A stretch of 64,000 bases of DNA, taken from NCBI GenBank assembly GCA_011050085.1, contig DRGL01000059.1, positions 34,474 through 98,473 on the forward strand, written 5' to 3'. Both the position numbers and the translations under genes were made by a program. Below the pieces are notes generated by a model that had not been told where the DNA came from, did no database searches, and saw nothing but the letters and a program-made list of their open reading frames with translations. Below, one piece after another: positions 1 through 8,775 of this stretch (its first letter is position 1; every line of letters begins with the position of its first letter). This DNA is from Pricia antarctica. Its GTDB lineage: Bacteria; Bacteroidota; Bacteroidia; Flavobacteriales; Flavobacteriaceae.

Positions 1-308
1 CAATAGGGTACCATTACCCCTGGAACTTTACTTTGAAGCTGTTGTTCCATATGAAACAAAAAATAACGGTGCCAGCTCAAAAACGAGTAGGCTCCCATAC
101 CTCCGTGACCAAAATTAACGGTCGGAGATCCAGGCGCAAACGCTTCTTGGATCATCCAATGGACGGCGGCAAATTCGTCCCATTTACTATAGCGTAAATT
201 TGCTGATGCTCCTGGATTTACTATATCGGCCTTGAGCAAAACACATGCCCTTACGAAATTTTCTCTTTCCGTAGCGGTTAAAAATTTGGCATTCTTTCTT
301 GTTCCCAT
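1..308 (-). CDS. Tyrosinase-family copper oxidase, N-terminal part (truncated by window edge)
   Basis: The first 102 residues of a protein that runs off the left edge. It carries the CuA half of a tyrosinase: a His at about residue 50 (VHWMIQ), a second at 68 (NFGHGG), then SFLSWHRYFL with His80 and a downstream Glu, ending in VMVPY at the edge, as in the PYW that follows CuA in this family. Tyrosinases oxidise phenols to o-quinones with a dinuclear copper centre. No signal peptide is visible at the Met chosen (ATG at 308), so it may be cytoplasmic or exported by another route. The spacing between the second and third His is a few residues longer than in Streptomyces tyrosinases. The CuB half lies outside the window, so activity cannot be judged. 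Confidence 0.85.
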   Translation of the reverse strand, partial: MGTRKNAKFLTATERENFVRACVLLKADIVNPGASANLRYSKWDEFAAVHWMIQEAFAPGSPTVNFGHGGMGAYSFLSWHRYFLFHMEQQLQSKVPGVMVPY

Positions 309-624
309 GATAAATTATTTTAATGATGTATGACTTCTTTTTTGGGGGAACAAATTGAATGGGAGAACGATTACAAGTGGAAATCCTGAAATTTCAATGA
401 GAAACAACACTACTGGTTGAGAACCCTTAAACCGCCAATGCACCTACGATTTCCGTTAAATAGTGAAATTTTAAATTCTATGACAAAACAGGTACAATAT
501 TCTAGGACCTTGAACTGGTCTTGAGTTTTTGTTTGGTGCCGAGATTTTCGATTTTTGTAATTCAATGAAGGCTTTCTTGAGCAGCATCACCTTAGCTACG
601 GTATCGTTCTATTTTAGAATTTCC
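309..624. other. Gene-free stretch between tyrosinase and PaaK-like gene
   Basis: About 315 bases lie between two minus-strand genes. Only a short minus-strand open frame of about 38 codons (roughly 476-592) is visible. It has no recognisable similarity and is not called as a gene. No convincing terminator or tRNA was seen. It probably holds the tyrosinase promoter and the 3' end of the upstream transcript. Confidence 0.5.
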
Positions 625-1959
625 CTAAGCCTGTAATCGTGATCTTTCCTGAGCCTCGCTCATATGTATTTTGTTGATTACAAATTTCCGTTTACCAGAT
701 GAAAGCAAGGGAATATCCTCTACGAACTCCAACAAAATCTCTGCTTCCGCTCCCAAATGGTTCTTGAACTCACTTATAATTTTCTTACCGCTATCGAACT
801 CCGGTAATACATTCAACTTAATTCGATACATTTTTTCTTGCTCCTGAATGAACTGATATTGCTTGATGTGTGGATATTTTAGAATATGGTAAACCACATA
901 TGGTGATACCATTTCACCTTTGGTATTTAATACCATATCCATTTTTCGACCTTCCACCTTAGTTAGCACAGGATAGGCTACGCCGTTTTCGGAACAAGGC
1001 CCCATCTGGCCGATATCACCGGTGTCATAGCGAATCATTGGCATACAATAGTTATAGAGGTCCGTAATAACAATGCGTCCAGGCTCATCAGTTTTTGCGG
1101 GCGTATCAGAGTCCATTTGTAAAATTTCAACAAAATAACTGGCCCAATTGATATGAAAATCGTTGCCCTTTTGGGACTGTTGTGCCAAAATTCCGTTTTC
1201 TACATTGGCGTATCTCGAGACTACGGGAATGCCAAAATACGTTTCGATACTTTTTTTGGTATCTTCCTTTAATGTCTCTGAAATGGCAACAATGGAATTA
1301 AGTCGTTTAATATGCGGAATCTGATTTATATTATCCACATAACGCTTTATTTCATCCAAAACCGAAGCATAGCATAATAACCCTTTGGTCGCCGTATCAC
1401 TTGACATAGCGTTTAAAAGATGTTTTATGTCCGTAGGGGTCAAGCGCGAAACCGGGTGCATATGCACATTTTTCCGCCAAACCATCCAAGGTGTCGATGT
1501 ATTATATTGGTCCCAATGTCTGACATAAAATAGTTTATTCCCTATTTCAAAACCGGCTTTTTGATTGAAGTAGGTAACATCGGCAGAGTGTCGGTTTTTT
1601 TTGTTCTTGTCGTGATAAACCTTGAATGGTGTTCCGGTCGATCCACTGGTATAGGCTTGGTAATTCGTTTCATCTATGAATGCCGTTGATCTAAAATCAT
1701 CGTATTGATCACGGATAACATTTTTATTTATAACTGGAAAGTCTTGAAGGCTTTTAAAATTACCAAATTGACCATAGTAGGTGGTGGTATTGGCAGCGTG
1801 GTCTAATAATTTATTCAACGTTTCAGATCTTCTAAGCCTTGATTCGATCGAATCAAAGTTTTCTAAAATATTCTTAACATCCTTTAAATGGTTTTTTACA
1901 ATACCTCCTTTTAAAATATCTAAAGACCAGAATAAGGTTTTCCTGAAAACTTGTAGCAT
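625..1959 (-). CDS. PaaK/CapK-like adenylate-forming enzyme
   Basis: A 444-residue member of the phenylacetate-CoA ligase family (ANL superfamily). The AMP-binding loop YTSGSTGTPFKVYHD sits at about residues 103-117. Further motifs are the acyl-adenylate segment around MIRYDTGDIG and a C-terminal lid ending in LLSSGKRKFVINK, which carries the usual catalytic Lys region. These enzymes activate a carboxylate with ATP. CapK-like members are common in capsule or exopolysaccharide clusters and their substrates are mostly unknown, so phenylacetate should not be assumed. The neighbours (tyrosinase, wall-lytic enzymes) do not fix the substrate. The ATG at 1959 gives the full family length. Confidence 0.8.
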   Translation of the reverse strand: MLQVFRKTLFWSLDILKGGIVKNHLKDVKNILENFDSIESRLRRSETLNKLLDHAANTTTYYGQFGNFKSLQDFPVINKNVIRDQYDDFRSTAFIDETNYQAYTSGSTGTPFKVYHDKNKKNRHSADVTYFNQKAGFEIGNKLFYVRHWDQYNTSTPWMVWRKNVHMHPVSRLTPTDIKHLLNAMSSDTATKGLLCYASVLDEIKRYVDNINQIPHIKRLNSIVAISETLKEDTKKSIETYFGIPVVSRYANVENGILAQQSQKGNDFHINWASYFVEILQMDSDTPAKTDEPGRIVITDLYNYCMPMIRYDTGDIGQMGPCSENGVAYPVLTKVEGRKMDMVLNTKGEMVSPYVVYHILKYPHIKQYQFIQEQEKMYRIKLNVLPEFDSGKKIISEFKNHLGAEAEILLEFVEDIPLLSSGKRKFVINKIHMSEAQERSRLQA

Positions 1960-1990
1960 TGCTCCGTGATTTAGTGTGGTTAGTACTGAA

Positions 1991-2220
1991 TTATATCGGG
2001 GGATTTACATAGCCCCGTTTCAATAAATCAATTGGTACTTCGGTATCATTTTTGTAAAAATAATGAGAGACCAGGAATATGCCTTTGGAAATTGTACACT
2101 CGGCCGGTTTTAGTGTGTAATCAGTGCGGTTAAAGTCTTCTACTGCAATACCTAAAAATAAACCCCAACGTGAATGTCAGGGTCTACTCCATCTTCATAT
2201 GTACAGTAAACTTTACTGCT
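1991..2220 (-). pseudogene. Possible frameshifted gene remnant
   Basis: Two overlapping minus-strand frames read like one protein interrupted by a single shift near 2165. The first (about 2217-2162) gives VYCTYEDGVDPDIHVGVYF and then a stop. The second (2176-1991) gives LGIAVEDFNRTDYT and continues through VSHYFYKND to KRGYVNPPI and a stop. The composition is protein-like, but neither frame has a plausible start and I do not recognise the family. It could be a decayed gene, a sequencing error in a short real gene, or chance. The rest of the 321-base gap (1960-2280) shows nothing else. Confidence 0.35.
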
Positions 2221-2280
2221 ACTTTATTAAAAGTCTAAAGACTATGTTCTGGTAGTTTCTAGACTTTGGAATCCCTTTTT

Positions 2281-2913
2281 CTATACTTTCGGATTCCGTT
2301 TCATAATTATATGCGTTACATCATATCCGGAAAACTTTTTCATATAATGGCTGATGTTTGTGCCATAACTATCGGAGACATCGAAAGCGCCCCACGAACG
2401 TAAATACTTTTTCACATTTCCGGCACCAGCGAGATGTGCGGCAGCCAGCATTCCGGACTCTGTAATAACGATACCGCCAATATTTTTACCGACGAACCGC
2501 TCAATATCTTTTCTGAGAATCCATTTATTACGAGCAATGTTCGTGTGAAAAACCTGCTCTTGCAACATTGGATCGTTCAAAAAACGGGTGGCATCATAAA
2601 CACCCATAAGCTGTAAGGTACCGATACCAAATTGATACTTTCCTAGATACCCTAAGGTATTGATTATAAAATAATTGCCACTTGACTCTTTAAATGCCAA
2701 GGCTTCTTTAAAACCGATGTAAGAGCTACCTAAAAAAGGCGGTGCCATTAACATCTTAGCTTTCAAGATTTTGTTTTTGGGGAACAAAACCTCAGTAGGT
2801 TTGTTGACTTTAAGGAATTCGGGCACTTTAACCTCTTTTTTAGGTTGGAACCCAAAACTCAAAAAAATACTGGTAATGATTAGGGGAACCGATAATCGAA
2901 TCCACTTTCTCAT
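2281..2913 (-). CDS. Lysozyme-like/lytic transglycosylase-like exported protein
   Basis: A 210-residue protein with an N-terminal hydrophobic signal or anchor (about residues 5-22) and a lysozyme-superfamily core. ALAFKESSGNY contains the likely catalytic Glu, followed by the typical GYLGKYQFGIGTLQ segment and a helical stretch MLAAAHLAGAGNVKKYL. The fold and motif order resemble SLT-type transglycosylases that cut peptidoglycan glycan strands. No LysM domain is visible, although relatives are sometimes labelled that way. It lies 141 bases downstream of mltG on the same strand, which fits a wall-remodelling role. Substrate and activity are inferred. Confidence 0.65.
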   Translation of the reverse strand: MRKWIRLSVPLIITSIFLSFGFQPKKEVKVPEFLKVNKPTEVLFPKNKILKAKMLMAPPFLGSSYIGFKEALAFKESSGNYFIINTLGYLGKYQFGIGTLQLMGVYDATRFLNDPMLQEQVFHTNIARNKWILRKDIERFVGKNIGGIVITESGMLAAAHLAGAGNVKKYLRSWGAFDVSDSYGTNISHYMKKFSGYDVTHIIMKRNPKV

Positions 2914-3054
2914 ATGTTGTTTTTCCTAAGACTTACGAAAAAAAAGGTCGCTTAGATTTAAAAGACAAAGATAGGTTCGGTTATAACCTATTTTTGATAA
3001 AATAGGGTATAACGTATATATTTTAGATGAGAGACCCACAAACGAACGAATCGA

Positions 3055-4098
3055 TTACCTTTTGATTTTCTGTTCGTTCAACCAACGGATGTACTGTATC
3101 TTATTACGGTTATGTTGCGCTGCTGTTTTGGCAAACATATGATATCCGAAATTCTTGACGTCGGCAACCATATAATAATAGTCATTCTTTTCAGAATTCA
3201 AAACCGCATCAATAGCGGTTATATCGGGCATTGTAATCGGGCCTGGTGGCACACCGGTATATTTGTAAGTGTTGTAGGGTGACTCAAGCTCTAAATCTTT
3301 GTAAAGAACCCTTTTAATTATGGTATCGAAATTACCCGTGTGTTTTTTAATGGCATAAATGACGGTAGGGTCTGCCTGAAGCTTCATTCCCGAACGAATA
3401 CGATTGAGATAGAGCCCGGCGACTCTCGGACGTTCATCTACTTTTGCAGTCTCTTTATGAACAATGGCGGCCAAAGAAATAACTTCGGCAGGAGTTAGAT
3501 TCAACGCTCTGGCCTTTTCCAAACGCTTTTCATTCCAAAAACGCTTGTACTCTGTTAGCATACGAGCCCTAAAATCCTCCGGAGAGGTATTCCAGAAAAA
3601 TTCATAGCTGTTCGGTACATACATGGTCATTTTGGTATCATCGTTAAACCCATTGGCCTTTAAAAATTCAGGATCATTAAAAGCATCCTTTAATAGCATA
3701 CTATCCGGTTCTATCTGCAGGGATATACGACCTGCCAGATCCTTTAGCGTTTCCTGATTGTTGAATGCTACTTTTACGGGCACGTTGTTACTGCGAAGGG
3801 AATTGATAATTTCATTATTGTTCATCCCTTTTTGTATCGCATACTTTCCTGCTTTGACATTAGAAATATATCCTTTACGCTCAGCCACTTTCCTGAAACT
3901 ATCCGTGTCCTCTATAAGCGGCTCCAGTTGCAATACCACTTCTGAAAAATCGGCATCCGTAGGAATATAAATAAAGGCCTGTTCGTTATTAAAACTAGTA
4001 TTGGGCGCAAAAATGGCATCATATACCATATAAGCAAATATGCCGCCAACTACAAGCCCGGCCAAAAGAATGAAAAGCAATATTTTTTTTATATACAT
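3055..4098 (-). CDS. mltG: Endolytic peptidoglycan transglycosylase MltG
   Basis: A 347-residue YceG/MltG-family protein. It has one N-terminal membrane anchor (about residues 5-25), a LysM-like middle region, and the catalytic domain. The segment AAIVHKETAKVDERP holds the catalytic Glu at about 216, followed by AGLYLNRI, LQADPTVIYA, YNTYKYTGVPPGPI and DYYYMVAD, all canonical. MltG cleaves nascent glycan strands at the membrane and is thought to set their length. It follows the GNAT gene on the same strand after 79 bases. The length is normal and the assignment firm. Confidence 0.95.
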   Translation of the reverse strand: MYIKKILLFILLAGLVVGGIFAYMVYDAIFAPNTSFNNEQAFIYIPTDADFSEVVLQLEPLIEDTDSFRKVAERKGYISNVKAGKYAIQKGMNNNEIINSLRSNNVPVKVAFNNQETLKDLAGRISLQIEPDSMLLKDAFNDPEFLKANGFNDDTKMTMYVPNSYEFFWNTSPEDFRARMLTEYKRFWNEKRLEKARALNLTPAEVISLAAIVHKETAKVDERPRVAGLYLNRIRSGMKLQADPTVIYAIKKHTGNFDTIIKRVLYKDLELESPYNTYKYTGVPPGPITMPDITAIDAVLNSEKNDYYYMVADVKNFGYHMFAKTAAQHNRNKIQYIRWLNEQKIKR

Positions 4099-4177
4099 AG
4101 GCGTGTCAATATTGGAATTATATTTTGTTTTGTAGAATTTTACGAAGGAATAAGAATTATGAAATGCGTTTCAATAG

Positions 4178-4702
4178 TTAATCCTTTATTTTTTGGAACA
4201 TAATTTCATCCTTATATACACCGTTCGAAAAAATCCAGTCCTTTTTAATGCCAATTTCCTCAAAACCTAATTTTTTAAAAAGATGGAGACTAGCATCATT
4301 TCCTGAAACTACGTTAGCATATAATTGCCTTAGCTGTAAGGTAGAAAATCCATATTCGGTTAAGAGACGTATGGCTTCCGCGCCCACCCCCTTATTTCTA
4401 TTTCCATTTTCCAGAATTACCAAGCCTAAACCAGCACGATGGTTTTTGGGGTCAAAATCGAACAAATCGATGAGGCCAATGACAGTATCCTCTTTATCAC
4501 ATATACATAATCTCAACTGCTTGACTTCATAAATATCACGGTGGGCATTTTCTAAGTATTGCTTAAGAATATATCTTGAATAGGGCGTAACTGTACCACT
4601 TATTTCCCAGATGGCCTCGTTGTTCTCAAGTTCATATAAAAATTTGATATCGTCTGGTTCCAAGGCACGCAGCCGTATGTTCGCTCCCTGTAAACTCAAC
4701 AT
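4178..4702 (-). CDS. GNAT-family N-acetyltransferase (RimJ/RimL-like)
   Basis: A 174-residue GNAT protein. It shows the RimL-like start (IRLRALEPDD), the acetyl-CoA binding region around NRNKGVGAEAIRLL (the Q/RxxGxG/A pattern is partly preserved), and the C-terminal LHLFKKLGFEEIG motif. It transfers an acetyl group from acetyl-CoA to an amine; the substrate is unknown (antibiotic, metabolite or protein N-terminus). Its start overlaps the end of dapF by 7 bases, so the two are very likely co-transcribed and translationally coupled. The link to diaminopimelate metabolism may be only positional. Confidence 0.85.
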   Translation of the reverse strand: MLSLQGANIRLRALEPDDIKFLYELENNEAIWEISGTVTPYSRYILKQYLENAHRDIYEVKQLRLCICDKEDTVIGLIDLFDFDPKNHRAGLGLVILENGNRNKGVGAEAIRLLTEYGFSTLQLRQLYANVVSGNDASLHLFKKLGFEEIGIKKDWIFSNGVYKDEIMFQKIKD

Positions 4703-5472
4703 TCAATCTCACCTTTAAAAACTTGCTTTGCGGGGCCGATAAGTTGTATGTTTTGATAAATACCCCCATCTTTTTCAAAAGATACCTTTAATTCTCCACC
4801 CAAAGTCTTAATCTCCAATTGGTTAGCATTCGTCTTACCGATATGGTTCATGGCTAAGGCGACAGCGGTGACACCGGTACCACAGGATAGTGTTTCGTTC
4901 TCGACGCCACGTTCGTAGGTTCGAACGGAAAAACTGGATACGTCGGTTTGCGTAACAAAATTGATATTACTTCCCGATTTTCCATAGATGCCATAACGAA
5001 TTTTTTTTCCTTCCTTGAACACATCAAATCCATCGATATCATTTACCATTTGTACGTGATGGGGTGAACCGGTATCCAAAAAGACAGCTTCCCGTTTTAA
5101 AATAATTTCGCTAAGGTTTTGCATATGAAGGCTAACCGTATCGCCATCTATACTAGCATTGTGAAGTCCGTCAACGGCTTTGAAAACCGTATTTTCAGTA
5201 ATTATATTTAAATATTTTGCGAAAGCAATCGTACATCGTGCACCGTTACCACACAAACTACCTTCATTTCCATCGGCATTAAAATAGACCATCCTAAAAT
5301 CTGACAATTCGTCATTTTCCAAAAGAATTAATCCATCACCTCCAATACCGAAGCGACGATCACAAAGCGAGGCAATTAATTTGGCATTATTATTGGAAAA
5401 GATAGATTGACGATTATCAACCATGATAAAATCGTTGCCGGTACCTTGGTATTTAAAAAATGGGATTGTCAT
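4696..5472 (-). CDS. dapF: Diaminopimelate epimerase
   Basis: Interconverts LL- and meso-diaminopimelate in the lysine/peptidoglycan pathway without a cofactor. The 258-residue sequence has both halves of the two-cysteine active site: SLCGNGARC with Cys74, and TLSCGTGVTAVA with Cys196. The N-terminal FFKYQGTGNDF motif is also present. The length is slightly short but normal for the group. It is the first gene of a minus-strand unit that continues with the GNAT gene and probably mltG. A -7 promoter box TATATTTG lies on the minus strand at 5489-5496, 16 bases before the ATG. Confidence 0.96.
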   Translation of the reverse strand: MTIPFFKYQGTGNDFIMVDNRQSIFSNNNAKLIASLCDRRFGIGGDGLILLENDELSDFRMVYFNADGNEGSLCGNGARCTIAFAKYLNIITENTVFKAVDGLHNASIDGDTVSLHMQNLSEIILKREAVFLDTGSPHHVQMVNDIDGFDVFKEGKKIRYGIYGKSGSNINFVTQTDVSSFSVRTYERGVENETLSCGTGVTAVALAMNHIGKTNANQLEIKTLGGELKVSFEKDGGIYQNIQLIGPAKQVFKGEIEC

Positions 5473-5488
5473 AGGTCTAGGAAAGGGA

Positions 5489-5496
5489 CAAATATA
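5489..5496 (-). promoter_or_regulatory. -7 box upstream of dapF
   Basis: TATATTTG on the minus strand matches the Bacteroidota housekeeping -7 consensus TAnnTTTG exactly. No clear TTG -33 element is seen at the usual spacing, so only the -7 half is called. Confidence 0.55.
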
Positions 5497-5674
5497 ATAA
5501 TATACACCTTAACCTTGTCCCGTGCTTTCTAAAGTATTTAATCTTAAATCCCCACTTTTCGATACAGAAAATTGAATTAAGAATTTCTTAGCAGTTAAAA
5601 AGCCGTTAAAGCGATTAATAATGTAATAGGATACTGGCGTAAGCGTTAATTTTAACATATCTAAATTAGAAACA

Positions 5675-7081
5675 ATGAAAAAGATTACAAGTACATTTTT
5701 GGTCGCCGTTTTCGCTGGTGCGATTACCTTGGGGGCTTACAAGTATTTTTTTGAGAACACAAAATATGCCATTGTTAACGATGGTACAGGTGCTTCGATG
5801 TTCGACACGAGCCTGACCCCAACTTCAGTGAAGGGTTCGGGACTAAATGACGTTGATTTCACCACGGCGGCAGCTAGTACAGTTAATGCAGTCGTACACG
5901 TCAAAAACGTTACTATTGGCAGGGCGCAACCCTCCAATATTATGGATTTTTTCTATGGACAAGGCGGACAGGGCCAAGAGCGTGCCCAAGTAGGTACTGG
6001 ATCAGGGGTTATAATTTCACAAGATGGGTATATCGTTACCAACAACCATGTAATTGATAATTTTAATCAGTTGCAGGTGACCCTGAATAACAATAAGACC
6101 TACGATGCCGAACTGGTCGGTACCGACCCGAATTCAGACATTGCCCTTATAAAAATCGAAGCTGAAGATGATTTGCCTTATTTGGCGTTCGGGGATTCCG
6201 ATAACATTAAAATTGGTGAATGGGTATTGGCAGTTGGGAATCCATTTAACCTTACTTCTACGGTTACCGCTGGCATTGTAAGCGCAAAAGCTAGAGATTT
6301 GCAAATGGGCGGAAGTCAGTCATTTATTCAGACGGATGCCGCTGTTAACCCTGGAAATAGTGGTGGCGCTTTGGTGAATACCAATGGCGACTTGGTTGGT
6401 ATAAATACAGCAATCACTTCACAAACCGGTTCATACGTTGGTTATTCCTTTGCTGTACCTAGCAATATAGCTAAAAAAGTTGTCGACGATATTCTGGAAT
6501 ATGGCAATGTACAGAAAGGCATTCTTGGAATTAGCTATATACCAATGAATTCACCCTATGCGGCGGAAAAAGGAATTCAAAACATTGATGGGGTATATAT
6601 TGATGGTGTTGAGGATAATACGGGAGCTGCCAAGGCTGATTTACGTAGTGGCGATGTTATCAAACAGGTAGACAATATCAAAGTCCATAAATTTCCTGAT
6701 TTAACCGGTTATCTCTCTACCAAAAAGCCAGGTGACGAGGTACAAGTTACCGTTGAAAGAGATGGGAATCAACTAAAGCTTCCTGTAACACTTACAAAGA
6801 TTCAGAGCTTAACCGTTCCAGAAATGGGTTTGGTTATCAAAAATCTAACTGATAAAGACCGTAAGCAATACAATATTAAAAAAGGTGTACGCATAGTGGG
6901 CGTACCTGAGCGGTATTCTGGCTATGGTTTAGAAGGTAAAATCTTAATCGCCCTTGATGATTCGGAAATAAATGATATAGAAGAGGCAAAACGCCTTTTT
7001 GCAGGCATCTCTAAATACGAGAAAACTGTGATTACCATGTTAAACAATAAAGGAGAGCGAGAACGTTTGATTTTCCAATAA
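5675..7081 (+). CDS. HtrA/DegP-type periplasmic serine protease
   Basis: A 468-residue trypsin-like protease with PDZ domains, placed in the periplasm by an N-terminal hydrophobic segment (residues 5-22). The triad is visible: His125 in IVTNNHVID, Asp155 in DPNSDIALI, Ser229 in VNPGNSGGALV. A first PDZ domain covers about 275-365 (GDVIKQVDNIKV), followed by a second, more divergent one to the C-terminus. HtrA proteins degrade or refold misfolded envelope proteins. The gene stands alone, divergent from dapF, and ends in a strong terminator. DegP, DegQ and DegS cannot be told apart from sequence in this phylum. Confidence 0.93.
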   Translation: MKKITSTFLVAVFAGAITLGAYKYFFENTKYAIVNDGTGASMFDTSLTPTSVKGSGLNDVDFTTAAASTVNAVVHVKNVTIGRAQPSNIMDFFYGQGGQGQERAQVGTGSGVIISQDGYIVTNNHVIDNFNQLQVTLNNNKTYDAELVGTDPNSDIALIKIEAEDDLPYLAFGDSDNIKIGEWVLAVGNPFNLTSTVTAGIVSAKARDLQMGGSQSFIQTDAAVNPGNSGGALVNTNGDLVGINTAITSQTGSYVGYSFAVPSNIAKKVVDDILEYGNVQKGILGISYIPMNSPYAAEKGIQNIDGVYIDGVEDNTGAAKADLRSGDVIKQVDNIKVHKFPDLTGYLSTKKPGDEVQVTVERDGNQLKLPVTLTKIQSLTVPEMGLVIKNLTDKDRKQYNIKKGVRIVGVPERYSGYGLEGKILIALDDSEINDIEEAKRLFAGISKYEKTVITMLNNKGERERLIFQ

Positions 7082-7101
7082 ACGCCTCGTTGACAAATGA
7101 T

Positions 7102-7130
7102 AAAAGCGTCCCTATCGGGACGTTTTTTTT
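7102..7130 (+). terminator. Rho-independent terminator after htrA
   Basis: Perfect 6-bp stem CGTCCC/GGGACG (7107-7112 and 7117-7122) with loop TATC, then eight T. It lies 20 bases after the protease stop codon. Confidence 0.92.
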
Positions 7131-7233
7131 GTAAAAACCCTAGCGCAAATCAAACCTATGTCCATTTTTTTTTCTAATTTGATAATATTGAATTACTTTC
7201 GTCGCCTTAATCAATAACGATACCCACTGTTCC

Positions 7234-7857
7234 ATGAAAGGTTTTAGAAAACTGTTACTGTTAACGGCCCTGTTGACATTCGGTCTGCAATTTGCCCAAG
7301 CCCAAGAAGAGGATGAGGAAGAGCTTTCCCTTGAAAAAGGAGATATAGATAGCCAATTTGAATATGTTTATACAAAATCGGGGAACTATAGATCTGATGG
7401 TAAACTTTACGAAGTAGTCCGAACTATTTCATTGGATCAGCTTCGTAAGAATGTTTTGGATAGCCTTAATGGATTCAATATTCGAGCCGCAGAATTAAAG
7501 GCAACAATTTCCGGTAATGAATCCACCATTGGTTCTCTTGAGAAAAAGTTGGAGGATACTACCAATAGTTTAGCATCGGTAACCGAGGAGAAAGATAATA
7601 TGTCATTTTTAGGAATTGCTGTATCTAAGGGCACGTACAATGCCATTCTTTGGACGGTAATTGCCGGATTACTCATACTGTTACTTTTCTTTATCTATAG
7701 ATTCAGGAACAGCAACATTCTCACTCAGGAAGCCAAAACCAATTTATCGGAATTGGAGACCGAGTATGAAGATCACCGTAGAAGGGCTTTGGAACGTGAA
7801 CAAAAAATCAGCCGACAACTTCAAGACGAAATCAATAAGTATAAAAAACAGAAATAA
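7234..7857 (+). CDS. Secreted/membrane coiled-coil protein of unknown function (upstream of trmD)
   Basis: A 207-residue protein with a signal peptide (cut near AQA-QEEDEE), an acidic start, a predicted coiled coil at about residues 85-125, one membrane span at about 135-158 (ILWTVIAGLLILLLFF), and a charged C-terminal coiled coil. It has no methyltransferase motif. From memory, homologues beside trmD in this family are often labelled tRNA (guanine-N1)-methyltransferase; that label appears to be transferred from the neighbour and is not supported by this sequence. It has its own terminator, separating it from trmD. The function is unknown; the topology suggests an inner-membrane scaffold. Confidence 0.8.
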   Translation: MKGFRKLLLLTALLTFGLQFAQAQEEDEEELSLEKGDIDSQFEYVYTKSGNYRSDGKLYEVVRTISLDQLRKNVLDSLNGFNIRAAELKATISGNESTIGSLEKKLEDTTNSLASVTEEKDNMSFLGIAVSKGTYNAILWTVIAGLLILLLFFIYRFRNSNILTQEAKTNLSELETEYEDHRRRALEREQKISRQLQDEINKYKKQK

Positions 7858-7860
7858 AAA

Positions 7861-7883
7861 AAGCTCCTCTCGGAGCTTTTTTT
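7861..7883 (+). terminator. Terminator between coiled-coil gene and trmD
   Basis: Perfect 7-bp stem AAGCTCC/GGAGCTT with loop TCTC, then a T tract to 7883. It begins 4 bases after the stop codon. Confidence 0.9.
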
Positions 7884-7901
7884 AGATATTGATTAAAGTT
7901 G

Positions 7902-7934
7902 AAATCCGGTACTTTACCGGATTTACTATTTTTG
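7902..7934 (+). promoter_or_regulatory. trmD promoter with perfect 10-bp dyad
   Basis: A -7 box TATTTTTG is at 7927-7934. Immediately before it lies a perfect inverted repeat AAATCCGGTA-CTT-TACCGGATTT (7902-7924), filling the space where -33 contacts would be. No TTG occurs at the normal spacing. The dyad could be an operator or part of the preceding termination region. Confidence 0.55.
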
Positions 7935-7966
7935 CACTTTGGAGTAACCCAACAGAATAGATAAGT

Positions 7967-8641
7967 ATGCGTATAGATATCATTACGGTTCTCCCAGAAC
8001 TTTTAGAAAGTCCATTTGGCGCCTCCATTCTCAAGAGAGCCATTGAAAAGGGATTGGTGGAGGTTCATATGCATAATCTCAGGGATTATACGGATAAAAG
8101 CTATAACCAGGTAGACGACTATCAATTTGGCGGAGGTGCCGGCATGGTTTTAATGATAGAGCCCATTGACAAATGTATCACTGCGTTAAAAACAGCCCGT
8201 GAATATGATGAGGTGATATATATGACGCCCGATGGTTTGACGCTGAATCAGAAAATGGCAAATGGACTTTCGCTACTCAAAAATATCATAATTCTTTGCG
8301 GTCATTATAAAGGTGTGGATCACAGGGTTCGGGAAGCCTTTATCACCAAAGAAATCTCCGTCGGTGATTATGTGCTTTCTGGTGGGGAGCTAGGTGCCGC
8401 TATCGTTTGTGATGCAGTTATACGCTTACTTCCTGGTGTACTTAACGATGAAACCTCTGCCCTTACGGACTCATTTCAAGATAACCTACTTGCTCCACCA
8501 GTGTATACTCGGCCCTCGGAATACAAAGGTATGAAAGTTCCAGAAATTCTTTTATCCGGTAATTTTCCCAAAATTGAGGAGTGGCGTGAAGATGAGGCAC
8601 AAAAGCGGACCGAACGCCTTCGCCCTGATATTTTAAAGTAA
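7967..8641 (+). CDS. trmD: tRNA (guanine37-N1)-methyltransferase
   Basis: A SPOUT-class methyltransferase that makes m1G37 in tRNAs reading CNN codons, preventing +1 frameshifts. The 224-residue protein shows the canonical N-terminus ([13 protein letters not shown]), FGGGAGMVL, the trefoil-knot SAM site ([15 protein letters not shown] and [14 protein letters not shown]), and a C-terminal domain ending in RTERLRPD. It precedes rplS by 134 bases, but each has its own -7 box, so they are at most partly co-transcribed. Confidence 0.97.
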   Translation: MRIDIITVLPELLESPFGASILKRAIEKGLVEVHMHNLRDYTDKSYNQVDDYQFGGGAGMVLMIEPIDKCITALKTAREYDEVIYMTPDGLTLNQKMANGLSLLKNIIILCGHYKGVDHRVREAFITKEISVGDYVLSGGELGAAIVCDAVIRLLPGVLNDETSALTDSFQDNLLAPPVYTRPSEYKGMKVPEILLSGNFPKIEEWREDEAQKRTERLRPDILK

Positions 8642-8676
8642 GCCGGAGTTTTTATTTCGAAAAGCTGAGAAATATA

Positions 8677-8706
8677 TTGTAGGTTCCAATATAACTACTA
8701 TTTTTG
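8677..8706 (+). promoter_or_regulatory. rplS promoter (TTG-N19-TATTTTTG)
   Basis: TTG at 8677-8679 and an exact TAnnTTTG box at 8699-8706 with 19 bases between fit the Bacteroidota primary sigma consensus in both elements. Transcription would start near 8712, giving a leader of about 64 bases before rplS with a small GGTT/AACC hairpin. Confidence 0.8.
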
Positions 8707-8775
8707 CACCTTGTTAAATTAACCTCTGACGAAAATCGTGAAAGTTGGTTGTAGCATAACCGTAAATCAAAGATT

